Assembly: GCA_016647705.1 (NCBI GenBank)
Contig: CM028328.1
Coordinates: 3,187,311 to 3,251,310 of the forward strand
Direction: 5' to 3'
DNA from: Eucommia ulmoides
Taxonomy: Eukaryota; Streptophyta; Magnoliopsida; Garryales; Eucommiaceae
DNA: 64,000 nucleotides
Shown: positions 1 to 12,598 of the stretch, one piece after another
Layout of the letters: each line of letters starts with the position of its first letter
Position numbering within the stretch: position 1 is the stretch's first letter
Position numbers and translations under genes: made by a program
Notes under the pieces: generated by a model
Seen by the model: the letters and a program-made list of their open reading frames with translations, nothing else
Databases searched by the model: none
Told to the model about the DNA's origin: nothing

Positions 1-1834
1 CTTCATATTGTACTTCTGTAATATTATGAAAGCTTCTTCCAGATACTCTAAATGATCTTTCTTCTTAGAACTCTTGAGTAACATGTCATTTATATAAATC
101 TTCATAATTGCTCCAATTTTTTTCTTGGATCTTTTGGTTCACTAGACGTTGATATGTCACCCTGGCATTTCTTAGGCCGAAAAGCATCACTTTATAACAA
201 AACATACCTCTAGGGGTGATGAAAGTCGTTACTTCCTCATTTGGATGATTCACCCATATCTGATTATACCCTGAGTAGGCATCCATCATAGATAATAATT
301 CATGCCCAGCAGCTGCATCCACCATTTAGTCGATCCGGGGTATTGGGTAATAGTACTTAGGCCATGCTTAGTTGAGGTTAGTAAAGTTCACGCACATCTT
401 CTATTTTCTATTCTTCTTCTTAACCAGCACTGGATTGGCTAATCATTTTGGGTAGACTATTTCTCTTATATGCTCTATTCTGGGTAGTCTTCGCACTTCA
501 GACTTTGTTACTTCTTTCTTATCTGAACTGAATATTCTTCTTTTTTGTATTACTAGAGGGTAAGACTTCGAGATATAAAGTCGGTGGACCATCATCTCAA
601 GGCTAATCCCTTTCATGTTTTCAGGTACCCAAGCAAACACATCCAAATTCTTTTCTAGCAATTGCGTAAGCTTCTCCTTCTCAAGTTCACTCAACAATGT
701 GCCAATCAACAACTTTTTGGTTCCTTGATTGAAAGTTACTTCTTTAACCTATTCATTTGGTTGGAGAACCCCAAGATGTTCCCTAAAATCATCGATCTCC
801 TGTGTTGAGCCGCTGACCTGAGTTGGACAGTTAGTTTAGGCCCTGATGGGCCCTTGCTCCTGAGTTGGGTTGTTGATCTGAGATTTGCTTTGTTGCTAAG
901 CTGGGTTGTTGATCTGAGCTCCTACGAAATTTTGTTGTTGAGCTTGGGACGTTGATCTGAGATCTGATAGACCTCCGCTCCTGAGCTGGGTTGTTGGTTT
1001 GAGCTCTAATGGGTTTTTTCTCCTATTGTTACTTGGTAGTTATCTTCCTCTTCTTAATCATTGTTAAACATTTCTTAAATGTAGCTTGGTCCCCTCGGAT
1101 GGTGACCACCTTGCAATCCTCCGCGTACTTAACATATTGATGAAGTGTTGACGCCACGACTCCCATTGCATGGAGCCAGGGTCATCCCACGATAGAATTG
1201 TATAGAGACGTGGAGTCCATCACGGTGAATTCCATAGCCTTGTTACGATGGGCAATATGATCTTTCCCCCTGGGGAGCTCAAGTCTCTATTAAAACCCAT
1301 CATCAACATCTGGGTTGATCCAATGTCAAAATTAGGGACACCCATTTGGTTAAGTATTTTAACGAAAATGATGTTGACTGAACTGCTTGTATCAACCAAA
1401 ATCCTTCGTAGCTCGAAGGTTGAGATCCAAAGCGTTATGACTAAAGCGTCTTAATAGGGACAAGTCGCATTCGTGTTTTCCTCGTTATCAAATGTTATCA
1501 TTGGTCTAGTTCCGCTCGTCGGCGTTATCACTTCTCTGCGGCCTGGTTCATTTCCTGTCTCGTAGGCATTTCTTTTTCATCCACGATCTATTTTCCCAGT
1601 GAAAGGATCGATCGTATTTATCCTGAAGTTTGCCCCAGGAATACTGCTAGCGTTATCGTTTTGCATTTTGAAGGGAATAGTGGCATGAACTACGCTGGAA
1701 GCCTCCTTGCATGTTTTTTTATCTATGGGGAGTGAGATCTCCCCTCCCTGGTTCAAAACTATTGCGCTTAACTACAACTGCCTTATCTCGTCGGTGAACT
1801 TCTTTTTGTTCTTTTTTCAATAGATGGCACCAAA
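1..1834 (-). pseudogene. Ty3/gypsy (Tat-like) protease and reverse transcriptase remnant
   Basis: A decayed pol gene reads on the minus strand, from the primer-binding site at 1821-1834 towards the left window edge. The protease part lies at about 1080-1450; it includes LVDTSSSVNIIF (active-site DTGS changed to DTSS) and, further on, a LHAMGVVASTLHQY stretch typical of the gypsy protease end. The RT start is at 443-712 (an FAW..ENMKGIS stretch followed by H.L and KRRIF). The RT core is at 86-325, with MDAYSGYNQI, FCYKVMLFGL and a TYQRLVN end. Several frameshifts and stops separate these pieces, and only about 350 bases lie between primer site and protease, so gag has been deleted. The element is cut by the window edge. 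Assignment to Tat rests on protease and RT style and on the primer site; I am confident about gypsy and less so about lineage. Confidence 0.82.
1821..1834 (-). other. Primer-binding site of the gypsy remnant
   Basis: On the minus strand this reads TTTGGTGCCATCTA, close to the TTGGCGCCRTCT core common just inside the 5' LTR of plant gypsy elements. It directly follows the presumed LTR end (CATCA). Confidence 0.6.
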
Positions 1835-2478
1835 TGATGTTCCCAAAAAATCCTCGATACGTGTTACAACTCCTCACTTTCCAAAAACCTGCACAACCTG
1901 CAAATTAATTAGCTCTATGGGGGGACATCAGCATGATGTTGGCCAAAAAACCTCTAACATGATAATAAAATTAGACTGTTCTTTGATAGAATGAAATTTT
2001 TAGACTGTATATTGAGCATAATATTGAGAGTTGTTATGATACCTATCTTTCTTGTATATATTTGAGCTGATTTTCCTTGTAACCGTCCCCGCCATGATCC
2101 TCTCAACATTCCATACTTAACTTCCATGAATGTTAGTTGTGCTCCCATTACGAGATATTTCATTAATCACATCTGTGCATGGGGAGGAGGGTAAGTGAGG
2201 CAACGGTTATCGTTGATCTGCCATCCTTATATTTGATACCCAAGCTTTCATCAAGAAGTTTCATTTTGTACTTGATCAGCCTGTACATTCGGCTGGGCTT
2301 CAATAGTAGGCCAGACACTTCATTTCATGGGCTATTAGAGCTGTGGTCCATGATTAATTATTAGATCGCAAATCCACTCCTATTGGGTCGGATTCTATCT
2401 ACTACCGAGCCTGCCTTCTTAACACTAGTTTCATGATTCACGCATGAGAATTTCTCTCACATCAATAAATTACTAAAG
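1835..2478 (-). repeat. 5' LTR remnant of the left gypsy element
   Basis: This stretch lies upstream of the primer-binding site in the element's own (minus) direction and begins TGATGTTCC on the plus strand, giving a proper CA end on the minus strand. The outer LTR border is not certain, because the LARD-like element at 2479 starts at or near it. No coding potential is visible. Confidence 0.5.
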
Positions 2479-3064
2479 TGTAATACCCTGAAAATTTATA
2501 TTTTGAAAAATATCATTTTATATGAGTTTAATAGTTTTGGGATTATTTTGTAAATTTATGGTATTAAAAATATTTGATAATTTTTAGGGTTAAATGTTAA
2601 TTTTAAATTGACTTTTAAAAAGTTTTGGGACTATTATGTTATTTAAAATATAATTTTAAAAATTTTGAAATATAATTAATATATTTTTTTTATTTTAAAG
2701 GGGACATTGTGTAAATAAATAAATAAACGATTAGAAACAGTTTCCTTCTTAAAGAAGAAAACTGATTTAAAACCATATATAGTTATATGAAAGGTAGGGT
2801 GGCACGTGGCAATCCATATGTCTATACATGTAATTTTATTCGAATCTCTATTCTATTTGTAATAATTATAGCTATTATTTACCGTTATAAAATCGACTTG
2901 ATAATTCAATAATTAAAATTATCTTTTGTGAAATTTATCAGATTTTATAAAATTAAAATTAAAATAAAAAATTATAATTAAAATCTTAGATTATATATAT
3001 ATTATCTAAGATTGGGATTGAGACTTATCTTGCAAACTTCTGTTTCATTAATTTTCTATTTAAG

Positions 3065-3126
<62 letters not shown>

Positions 3127-3513
3127 ATCTAAGATTGGTGATTGCACAAATTTATGGACAATTAAATAAATTATGGGTGGATCAATTTGCAGTGATTCTT
3201 TTTTTGATAAAGTAATATTATTATAAATTTCTATTATAACTTAATAATACAGGGATTATTAGGTTATAAAGTTGGACCGGTTAGTGTATAACTTATTAGA
3301 TTTTTGAATAATTAATATAATAAGATATAATTTATTATCCCACAAATTAATAATTATAATTATCGCCGTCACATTGTAAAATTCTTAGATTTATGAATTG
3401 TAAAAGTGGTCGTTCAGATTTTTGTAAATATGAAATATTAGATATTCGGTTTTAGCAATAAATTTTCCGTGGGGAGAAACCGCGTGGCGGCCTTAGAAAA
3501 CCGATTCGTTACA
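2479..3513 (+). repeat. 5' LTR of the LARD-like element
   Basis: Runs from TGTAATACCC to TTACA and aligns by eye with 6766-7734 plus 10274-10714. About 380 bases found in the right LTR near 7130-7555 are missing here around 2845-2865. It contains a long TA microsatellite at 3065-3122. Confidence 0.78.
3065..3122. repeat. (TA)n microsatellite
   Basis: About 29 uninterrupted TA units inside the LTR. The matching place in the other LTR (about 10310-10323) has only a few units, so this tract expanded after insertion. Confidence 0.95.
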
Positions 3514-3516
3514 GAG

Positions 3517-3529
3517 TAGTATCAGAGTA
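3517..3529 (+). other. Primer-binding site (initiator Met tRNA type)
   Basis: TAGTATCAGAG four bases inside the 5' LTR is one base away from TGGTATCAGAG, the usual plant initiator-methionine tRNA primer site. It fixes the plus-strand orientation of the element. Confidence 0.7.
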
Positions 3530-4524
3530 AGTTCACGACCACTCTAGGCTTGACTTATTGTACCCATTATTTATAATAAATAGAGTAATACTTAAAAATA
3601 ATAATTTTCTTATAACTCATTAATAAAAAAAAAATTTATATGAAAAGTAGTATGAGAGCGAGCATTTTTAAAACTGAATCCACTCATATATATATACATA
3701 GTGTATATATATGTACACTATGTGGGCAAGTTACATTATGCGGCCCACATTGGTTATTGGGGGCCCGCAAATACACTATTGTCATAATGTTAATCTTGAT
3801 GCTTTCATCCTGCTGCAATTAATTAAGGTGCATACATTACAAGTGGCATTGATAAACAGTCTGCCTATATACCTGTGGTAGTTGTTGTTTCATGCATAAG
3901 TGAAGACCCATGATTGATGATACTGATCAATTCCTTTCAAATGCAATTAGATTTTGAGGTTAATTTAAGAAAGTCATGTCAGTTAAACCTTTTAATCAAT
4001 GTTGGAGTAGGATGTCTGGAACATGTATGAAGAAATACTAAAATACTGTGAATTTTTTTGATTTATAAGGTGTATAGCACTAAAAAAATGTCAGGTTTAC
4101 TATTATTATTAGTTTACGTGAGTATGGTTGTAGTGGTGCGTCAAGACTGTAGTTTTTTTTCCTAGTGCTAATGTAATTTCACGTGACTAGTTGTGATACA
4201 GTAACTAATTGGTTGTTATGCATGCATCAAATGATGTTACTATTAGCCACTTTATGTGTGTTAACATTTTAAGTTAAGTGTACCACATGCTACTTCACAA
4301 TTTATTGCATGTTGTTTAACTATTGCATACGTTTACACACTTCACGCATATTATTTTGTTTGCTATTATACATTGAATACTTTTTTTATTTGTGAATTAC
4401 ATTTATAATTGCACAGAAAAAAAATATTGATATGAGTGGTATAACACCCTAACGGTTTGCTTATTTGGAGAGTGTTGTGTTAGTCGTGGATCATATGATA
4501 ACTTATTGAAATGACTAATTTAAA

Positions 4525-5880
4525 GGTGTTTATTTTCTTCTATATAAATCGTCAAATTATATTTTTATATTAAATTACGGAAAAAAAATGTTGATGAAAA
4601 TAGACAGTTTTACGATGATTGATGGATCAAGTAAATTTTTAAGTGTGGAGATTGATTTTTTTTTTTTTTTTTTTTTTATTATCTTACTATGCCATAGTCG
4701 TTTCCTTAAGAGGGCATATCCTGTGAGATGTTATTGATCCTTATAAGAGGGCATGTCCTGTAGGGCATACGTTGATATGTTGTGTTAAGACCTGACAAGA
4801 GGGCAAGTTCTACAGGTAGTTGATTATGTTGTTCATATGATAGTTTATACCATTATGTTGCTCCTACTATTGGAGATATTAAATGGCCTTGGCATTGATA
4901 GCAACCTTAAATTGCATAATTGTACAGGTTACGGTATCGTCGTAACTCCTGATCATGAGATGAAATGATCCTATGACTAGTAAAGAAATATGTGTGCGGT
5001 ATTTTATTATATATCAAAATAATATGAGTGGTTAATTTAAATACATCATTTTATGGTAATGGTAGCTATGAAATTTTATTTTGGCTCAGTGTGCGGTTAT
5101 ATTTATATTATATTTTGAAAAGTGGTGTTTAATAAATATACTTGATTCATAAACTGTTTTTATATTATAAAGACAAGTACATTGATAAAGTGAGGATATT
5201 GTCTTCTATGTAAATTGTCAATTATATTTTCATACTAAAATGTTAAAAGAAAAAAATTATTAAAATAGGTTATTTTATAATGTAATGCGGATCAAGTAAA
5301 TTTCTAAATGCGAAAAGTGATTTTATTATCCAACTCTGTTATAGTCGTCTCATCAGGAGGGCATGTCCTGCGAGATGTGGTTGGTCCTTACAGGAAAGCA
5401 TGTCCTGTAGGACGTTATATTGTGACCTGACAGGAGAGCAAGTCCTACAGGGTGGTTGCTATCTATTGTTATTATTGTTGTTGTTGTTGACGATGATGAT
5501 TATCATCATAATATGGTGGTTTATACCACATGTTGGCTCCTACCATTGGAGATATTAAATGACTCTAACACTAATTGCAACCTTAGATTGCACAGATGGA
5601 CAGATTACGGTACCATTATAACTCCCGACCATGAGGTAAACAATCATATGACTGGCAAGAAAGTATGATATTTTATTATATAAAAGTGAGTTGATCTGTC
5701 GATTTCAATTCGGTTGTTCTGTTATGATGATATTTTTGTGGGGATTTGAATACTGCCCAGTGTGGTTATATTTTATTGGAAAGTTGATTTTGATAAAAAT
5801 ACTTGATTCATAAAATATTTTTATATTATGAAGACAATACACTTATAAAATATTCAGATAGATATTCATCAACTATTCAT
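4525..5880 (+). repeat. Two ~660-bp tandem units inside the LARD-like element
   Basis: Unit 1 (about 4525-5195) and unit 2 (about 5196-5880) share many blocks in the same order: a TTATTATC/CATAGTCGT block, several GGGCATGTCCTGT sub-repeats, a TTGGAGATATTAAATG block, an AACTCC..GATCATGAG block, and a CTTGATTCATAAA block spaced about 660 apart. The units are clearly diverged. No reading frame is conserved between them, so the duplicated material is not protein-coding; a structural or packaging role in the RNA is only a guess. Confidence 0.75.
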
Positions 5881-5984
5881 AATAGGTGGAGTCAGACTGT
5901 GGGGTAATTGTTAAAAATTTTGGGGGCTATGTGTAATAATATACACATTATGTGAGTATTGACCATTTGTGACGTACCTGATTT

Positions 5985-6290
5985 TTGTAGTTTGACACAT
6001 ATTTAAGAGTTTCATGACATATTTATGTGGTTGGAATGTATTCATGTGTTTGAGATGTATTTATATGATTGAGAGATATTTTGGTGTTTTGAGATGTATT
6101 TATATATTGGAGACATATTTGATTTTTATAGTTTGAGATATATTTATGTATTTCGAGGTGTATTTATGTGGTTGACACGTATTTATGTTTTTCAAGATGT
6201 ATTTATGTGATGGATACGTACTTACGTGTTGTGAGACATACTTGCGTAATTGAAGGGTATTTATGTATTTTCAGACGTATTTTTGAAAAT
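5985..6290 (+). repeat. Degenerate minisatellite, unit about 20-24 bp
   Basis: A dozen or so imperfect copies of a unit resembling TTGAGATGTATTTATGTG follow one another. Units vary in length and sequence. An open frame at 6168-6359 is an accident of the repeat. Confidence 0.7.
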
Positions 6291-6744
6291 TCGTTATTAG
6301 AAGTTTCGATTGTGTTGATATTTATGGAGGAAAAATTTACGAGATTATTGGAATTTTAATGTAGATATTGAAATTAATATTAGTCTCACGGAACAGTCTA
6401 CAAAGAATTAGACTATCTACTGCTTATGATGTTGATTGTTGCGATATGTTGGCTTAAAATGTTGGAGGAAATTGATAAACCTTGATTATAAAATATGACA
6501 GTGGACTTGAAAAGTCATACTAAGTGAGAAAATTATTGAGGTCGTAGACTTGATGGAATTGAGATAGACCTAATCCAGTATGACTACCATAATATCTTAA
6601 AGATATATTGTTATTTATTGCTATTTTTATCAGAATAGAACAGTGGGAGCGTGGTGGTGACTTTCGGTTATTATGGGTTAACTGGGAGTGACTACTACAG
6701 TGTAATTCTGAATTATTATTGTTTTAAACAAAATTTCGATGATG

Positions 6745-6765
6745 AAATTTATTTAAGGGGTAGAT
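6745..6765 (+). other. Polypurine tract of the LARD-like element
   Basis: TTTAAGGGGTAGAT ends immediately before the right LTR start at 6766. Position and sequence fit the plus-strand primer of plant LTR elements. Confidence 0.65.
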
Positions 6766-7734
6766 TGTAATACCCTGAAAAAATTATATTTTAAAAAATA
6801 TCATTTTATATGAATTTAATATTTTTAGGATTATTTTATAAATTTATGGTATAAATAATATTTGATAATTTTTGGAGTTAAATGTTAATTTTAAATTGAC
6901 TTTTAAAAAGTTTTGGAATTATTATGTTATTTAAAATATACTTTTAATTTTTTTTTGGATATAATTAATATTTTTTTTATTTTAAAGAGGACATTGTGTA
7001 AATAAATAAATAAATAAACGATTAGAAACAATTTCTTTCTTAAATAAGAAAATTGATTTAAAACTATTTATAGCTATATGAAAGGCAGAGGTGGCACGTG
7101 GCAATCCATATGTCTATATATGTGATCTACAATCTTAGATTACATATAATAATAATATCTTAGAATTAAGAATTAGGGAACCAACATTCCAACTCCCATT
7201 GTGATCACAGTTTATTAAGAAAAGTTATGAATTATATATTTCTAATATTTTTGTTCGGATTTCGGCTTTGGATTTCGGGTAGGGTTTTTAACTCTTTTAA
7301 TATATATATTTAATTTCTCTATTATGAGATTTAGGTTATTATTGTTGTCGAATTATCGTTCTTAATTTCCATGAAATAATTATAATTATGTGAAAATTAT
7401 GTGGAAATCATGCATATGTGTTTTATTTGTTATATTAATTAAATGCACGTATTAGAGAGATTGAGATTCTATTGAGCGTTAACTCACAACCCCACAATTT
7501 TAATTGTAGGACCGGTGAGAATGTAGCTGCGCAGGAAATGTAGCTGCGCATGAAATTGTAGTTATTATTTACCGTTATAAAATCGACTCGATAATTCGAT
7601 AATTAAAATTATCGCCGTCGTCTATAAAATTTATCAGATTTTATAACATTAAAATTAAAATCGATAATTAAAATTAAAATCTTAGGTTATATATATATAT
7701 ATTATCTAAGATTGGGATTGAGACTTATCCTGTA

Positions 7735-10273
7735 TGTTGGCCCAGTGATCTACCCAAGAGGGAGGGTGAATTGAGTAGTTATAAAAATAAATCAAATTAT
7801 AACACTTGAAAATTCAAATAATTAATTTTATCCTAAATTAATTATTATCATTATAGCAACGAATAAGTGTTATGTAAACTAGGTGTATACCCAAACAATT
7901 GAAAATAAATAAAGCAAAATAGCAGCACACTAAAATTTATACTGGTTCACCAAGCTACTCTTGGCTAATCCAGTCCTCTGAACCTCACGAAGAGTCGTAC
8001 CCACTAATCACTATGAATCCTTTAATCAGGTAGAAACCAAACCTTAACAAATGATTTTTTTTTGCAGGCTTGGAATCAACCTTTACAATTTTTCTTTTCA
8101 CAAGCTAAGGAAGAACCTCTATCTTTTTATTAGGCTAAAGATTAACTTAATTCTATTACAGAGAAAATCACGACCTAATTCTTTTTAGGGAATCTTGTTG
8201 AGAGGTCCTAAGATTCAAAAAATCACTTTCTAAGGACCATATTATGTGTTAAAAAATCACTATTACAGGATTCCGCAGAGTGATGGTTTTATAGAATGAG
8301 ACATTTCACTAAATTTCCCTTTTTTTTTTTTATACCTTAGACTTAAGAATTAAACCTCACAAAATCACTTCAAGTATCCTTTTACCCGGTAAGGATGGAA
8401 CCATTACAAATTCACTTAAAATCTAATTCTATTCAGGAAGAATTAACACATATCTCTTTGCACGAGAAAAAAGTAACCTAATTTTTTTATACACTAGGTA
8501 AAAATAAAACCTCAATATCTTTACCGGAAGAGATTGAAACCCAACTACCCCTGATTAGATATTTCCAATAATATCTAATCCGCACACAACTCACCAATTA
8601 TAAGAAATTGATAACTTTTTTCCACTCGGAGCTTCTACCACCTTAGATTAATTTAAACTCAATTAATGTCCCGATAAATATTAGTGATAGAAATAAAGTG
8701 AGAATTTTAAAATTTGCTTTTAAATAAATAACGGGTAGCACACAATTTAGCACGTAATCAGATTTTCACAAAAACAAAATCGTTTCAAAAATATTTTCAA
8801 GCAATTTAAGTTCAGCAAAACGATTTCAAAGATCTAGATTCCAAGCAATAAATAGTAATCTCAAATATTAATAAAAAGCTCAAGCTTGGAACGATCTCAC
8901 CAAGATACCACCGAATTAATGAAAATTGAATTGCAATGAAATTTTAGATCGGTGACAGCAACAATTTCCACATATTTCTTCAAGAACTTTTCTCAAATAT
9001 AATCTTACAATACTCTCAGTATAATTTTAAAATAAAAAATTTCAGAAAGCTCAGAAATTGAATAACTCTTGAAAAACAATTAATTGAGATCTTTTCAAAT
9101 GAAAAAATATAGGTCTATATATAAGAATTTGAAACAGGCCCTCCAACGGCTAGTTTCCACATATCATGTCACTTAATTGCTCTTATAGACCCTTTAAATT
9201 AATATGACTCAATCCTAATTCAATTCACTTAATTATAACATTTAAATCATTCAATTTAATCCCTAAAATATTTCTCAATCTCAAATAGATAGGATAGAAA
9301 GAATTAAATGTACCAATTTGAGAAATATTCAAAATACATGAACCATATCTTTAGGAACATTAAAATAGCAACCATATATCTTAAATAACATCAAATTCCT
9401 AATATATTTCTCAGATTTAAACCATAAGACGGCTAGTAACGGCTACTTTTTGATCAAATCCACGAAATCCTCTAAACCTAAAATAGGCCTATCGGTTGAC
9501 CGATCAGATACCATAAGTCGACTAATTGATTCAGGTTGTAGCCCAAGCCAAAAATATTTGCCAGTCGGTCGATCGATCCTCTATGTATCAGTTGACCAAT
9601 CGAACAAGATACTCCCCAGGCCATATCTCAGCCATAGTCGGTCAACTGATCCTCCATGATCTGTCGACTAATCGATTTAGAGAGTTCATGTATCGGCCAT
9701 AGGTCGACCGATCTCTCCTGAGTCAGTTGACCGCTTGATCCAGAGACTACACTATTTTCCAGCCTACACCCATCGGTTGACCAATCCTACTTGGTCGGTT
9801 GACTGATCAATTCTGGAACAACTTTTTCTTAGTTTATTTCCACTCCAATCTTCAACGTTTTTGCTCCTTTAACCGATTTAATTTCTCGATTAACTTAATT
9901 GACATTTATTAATCAATTTTAAGCACTAATCTTTCTTAGGTCAATATTTCTTCTTCAATTTCACATTGGAGCAAATATGTTAACTAATTAGGATCTTAAT
10001 AAAAACACATATAAATATAAATTCATTTTATGTCGTGTGTGATCCTAATCGAGATACACTAACAGTAAAAATTAACCTGTGTTATTTTCTCCTAAATTCT
10101 TCAAAGTTTTCAGTCTCTTAATGCTCGTCTCTTTATCAGTCTCTTTGCATCCTTAACCATTTCTTCATGATACTATCCTCAATGGATTTTTTTATACTGA
10201 AACACTCAATAAACTCGTTAGTTTCATTAAAAACATCAATATTTAATTATCCATCAAAATTTTAGGATCAACA
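7735..10273 (-). mobile_element. Solo LTR, SIRE/Maximus-like family, copy 1
   Basis: Starts TGTTGGCCC and ends GGATCAACA, interrupting the LARD-like LTR, which continues on both sides. Flanks CTGTA and CTGCT look like a diverged 5-bp target duplication. The same sequence recurs at 37014-39113, 39990-42166 and 60926-63098. Orientation comes from the last copy, where a polypurine tract abuts the TGTTGATCC-type end; in that sense copy 1 lies on the minus strand. It holds no gag or pol. A TATA-like stretch near 9120 and a palindrome array at 9480-9810 occupy the same places as in the other copies. The lineage name is inferred from the polypurine tract and LTR ends. Confidence 0.82.
9480..9810. 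repeat. Array of imperfect palindromes around TCGGTTGACCGA (copy 1)
   Basis: About nine irregularly spaced copies such as TCGGTTGACCGATC, GTCGGTCGATCGATC, AGGTCGACCGATC and CATCGGTTGACCAATC, each close to self-complementary. Spacing is about 25-60 bases. The array lies upstream of the TATA-like site in the LTR's own direction, that is, in U3. Confidence 0.85.
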
Positions 10274-10714
10274 CTGCTAACTTCCGTTTCATTAATTTGC
10301 TATTTAAGATTATATATATATACATTATTTAAGATGGGTGATTGCACAAATTTATGGATAATTAAATAAATTATGAGTGGATCAATTTACAGCGATTCAT
10401 TTCTTGATAAAGTAATATTATTTTAAATTTCTATTATAACTTAATAATACAAGGATTATTAAGTTATAAAGTTGGATCGATTAGTGTATAACTTATTAAA
10501 TTTATGGATAATTAAATATAATTAGATATAATTTATTATCGCATAAATTGATAATTATAATTGTCGCCATCGCATTGTAAAATTCTCAGATTTATAAAAT
10601 GTAAAATTGGTCGTTTGAATTTTTGAAAATATAAAACATTGGATATTTGGTTTTGGCATTAATTTCTCCGAGGAGAAAAACCGCGGGACAGTCTTGGAAA
10701 ACCGGGTTATTACA

Positions 10715-11441
10715 TACAGTTTACCAAAAATTCTAACAAAATTTAGTTTTTTTCCTTTTAAAAGCATCTACAACCCTCTAGTTATATTTGATTGTTTAAC
10801 TACTAATTATTAGAGATATTATTATTAGTCTGGTCATTAAGGAATGGCACAAAATTGAACACTAGTTAAGACCAAAATTTAAACAGCGAAATCATAAAAC
10901 CATTTAGATCTAAAACCGCCATGAACCCTTGTTTTTTTATATATAAACAAAAAGATAACTAAAATACCGAAAGAAATTATGAAAACTCTAAAATTTATCC
11001 AATTCACCCTATAAAACACACACACTAGAAATTAAAATATAAATAAATAAATTGAGGGTAGTATATATAGTAAAAATATATCCAAAATATCGGTTATGTG
11101 CTTTAGTTATACAGTTCGGTTATGCAGTTTAGTTTCACGGTTACCGTCCGAAAACCAAAATTAAAACCCAAATCATTTAATCAATTTCAAAACCAAACAT
11201 TTCGGTTCAATTTGGTTCAGTTACCCGTCAGTTCTTTGAATTGTTATATCCCTACTCTTCGATACATAATAAACTGTATCAAATGTAAAACTTTTAATGT
11301 AAGTTTTTCATAATAAAATATCATTAAACTTTATTCCTTTTTTTGGTACAAACTGTTGGAGAATGGGATTTTGAACATTGGATCTTTGCACACTAGATAA
11401 CTGCCAAACTATAAGCGTTATTTTTAAATTAAATATTTTTT
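10715..11441. other. Non-coding AT-rich interval
   Basis: I see no gene. A stretch at about 11085-11235 is rich in short CGGTT/GGTTCAGTT words of the kind seen in small plant transposons, but I could not find paired ends. The region is the 3' flank of the terpene synthase pseudogene. Confidence 0.5.
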
Positions 11442-11762
11442 TTAGTTCTCAATTATATGATGGATCAACAATGAGGCAACATAATCTTTTATTATATTTG
11501 GATTTGTATATCCATCCACATATAAGTTTGTGTTAGGGTAAGGGATTTCTAAAAAAGATTTCATTTGGTTAGAGGATTTTAAAATTCTCTTTTGACAAAT
11601 CCCTTATTTGAGTTTGTTTGGATTTTAAGAGGGAAAGATTTGTGAAATCATCTTTTAGGGTGAAAAGAGGATTTGGAAATCCCTTTGAGAAAGGTGAAAT
11701 TTGACAAATCCTCTCTTCCTATTGTTCGCTCCTGACCATCGCTGAAACCCACCTTTGTCAAT

Positions 11763-11853
11763 TGTCGTCTTCTTCGCCTCTCGTCGCCGTCGTTGTCTTC
11801 TTCGCCTCTCGTCGCCGTCGTTGTCTTCTTCACCTCTCGCCTCTGTCGTCTTC
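11763..11853. repeat. Tandem repeat, about 33-bp unit
   Basis: Near-identical copies of a unit containing GTCTTCTTCGCCTCTCGTCG follow each other. They produce the Ser/Arg-rich chance frames in this stretch. Confidence 0.8.
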
Positions 11854-12124
11854 TTCTTCTTCGTCTCCGTCGTCAATCTAGGGTTCGTCGATTTCTTCAA
11901 AATTTCATTTTCGATTCCTATTTTTGATTTCTTTTTAGGGTTCGCAATGGCGAGAAGTCACAGACAAGAATCGTTTCGGGGTTCTTGTTTTTTATTTCGT
12001 TTGTGTTTGAATGCCATTTGTGTTTGGTGATGGCGAGAAATCATAGGTGACGACGATGGGTTCGTCTTCGCGTCGCCGACGTTCAAACTGTTTTTTTTTT
12101 TTTTTCCAGATGTGGGATCAGAAA

Positions 12125-12250
12125 TTTAGAATTGTAAATTTAGTTTTGTTCCCATAAATTTGTTATTGAAATTTAGAATTGTAAATTTAGTTTTGTTCCC
12201 ATAAATTTGTTGTTCCCATAAATTCTGTTTTGTTCCCATAAATTTGTTAT
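12125..12250. repeat. Tandem repeat with TTCCCATAAATTTGTT core
   Basis: At least four copies of the core, two of them in longer ~55-bp units that also contain AGAATTGTAAATTTAG. It belongs to the small TIR element. Confidence 0.8.
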
Positions 12251-12598
12251 TGAAATTACACGTTTAAATGCTTCAACTCAAATAGTTATCCAACTCAAAT
12301 AGTTATCCAAGTAAGAAATTTATGAAATAAATAGATTTCAAAATTCAATATTTTGAACTCTTTTTATTTTACAAATTTTTTAAATTTGTCAAATCTTTTA
12401 TTCAAACGCAACCCAACATCTATCACGCGCGTGAGATTGAGAATGCGTGAAAGCCGTTGCTCAAGGCATTGCTTGTTTATGTCTTTGCACGCGCTCACTA
12501 CCTGCTCTCTAAGAGCTTCGCATGCGACTTCTTCCGAAACACTGTTTTTCCATGTAGAATTCCACGGTTGAAGGTATGTGTTTCCTCTTTTGTTCCAA

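Larger units (their letters stand above)
2479..10714 (+). mobile_element. Non-coding LTR retrotransposon (LARD-like), interrupted
   Basis: Two related LTRs begin TGTAATACCCTGA (2479 and 6766) and end TTACA (3513 and 10714). A primer-binding-like site follows the left LTR and a purine tract precedes the right LTR. The flanks are TAAAG (2474-2478) and TACAG (10715-10719), a four-of-five target-site match. The internal region (3514-6765) has no gag or pol trace on either strand, only repeats, so the element must have depended on enzymes from an autonomous relative. LTR ends and primer style suggest gypsy parentage, but this is inference. A 2.5-kb solo LTR is inserted in its right LTR. The left LTR lacks about 380 bases present in the right one, so the copy is old. 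Confidence 0.8.
6766..10714 (+). repeat. 3' LTR of the LARD-like element, split by a solo LTR
   Basis: The LTR sequence runs 6766-7734 and resumes at 10274-10714. The join is shown by comparison with 3012-3060 in the left LTR, where the same sequence is continuous. It ends GGGTTATTACA. Confidence 0.78.
11536..12414. mobile_element. Small TIR element inside the terpene synthase last exon
   Basis: The terpene synthase reading is continuous on both sides, which fixes the insertion. Left end is TTA|GGGTAAGGGATTT; right end reversed is GTT|GGGTTGCGTTTG, so ends start GGGT with a possible diverged 3-bp TTA-type target copy, as in PIF/Harbinger MITEs. It carries a Ser/Arg-rich low-complexity stretch and tandem repeats but no transposase. 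The insertion is certain; the superfamily is a guess. Confidence 0.7.

Noticed and set aside
11755..12030. 91-residue plus-strand frame with Ser/Arg-rich start
   Set aside because: Formed by a 33-bp repeat inside a small TIR element that interrupts a terpene synthase exon.
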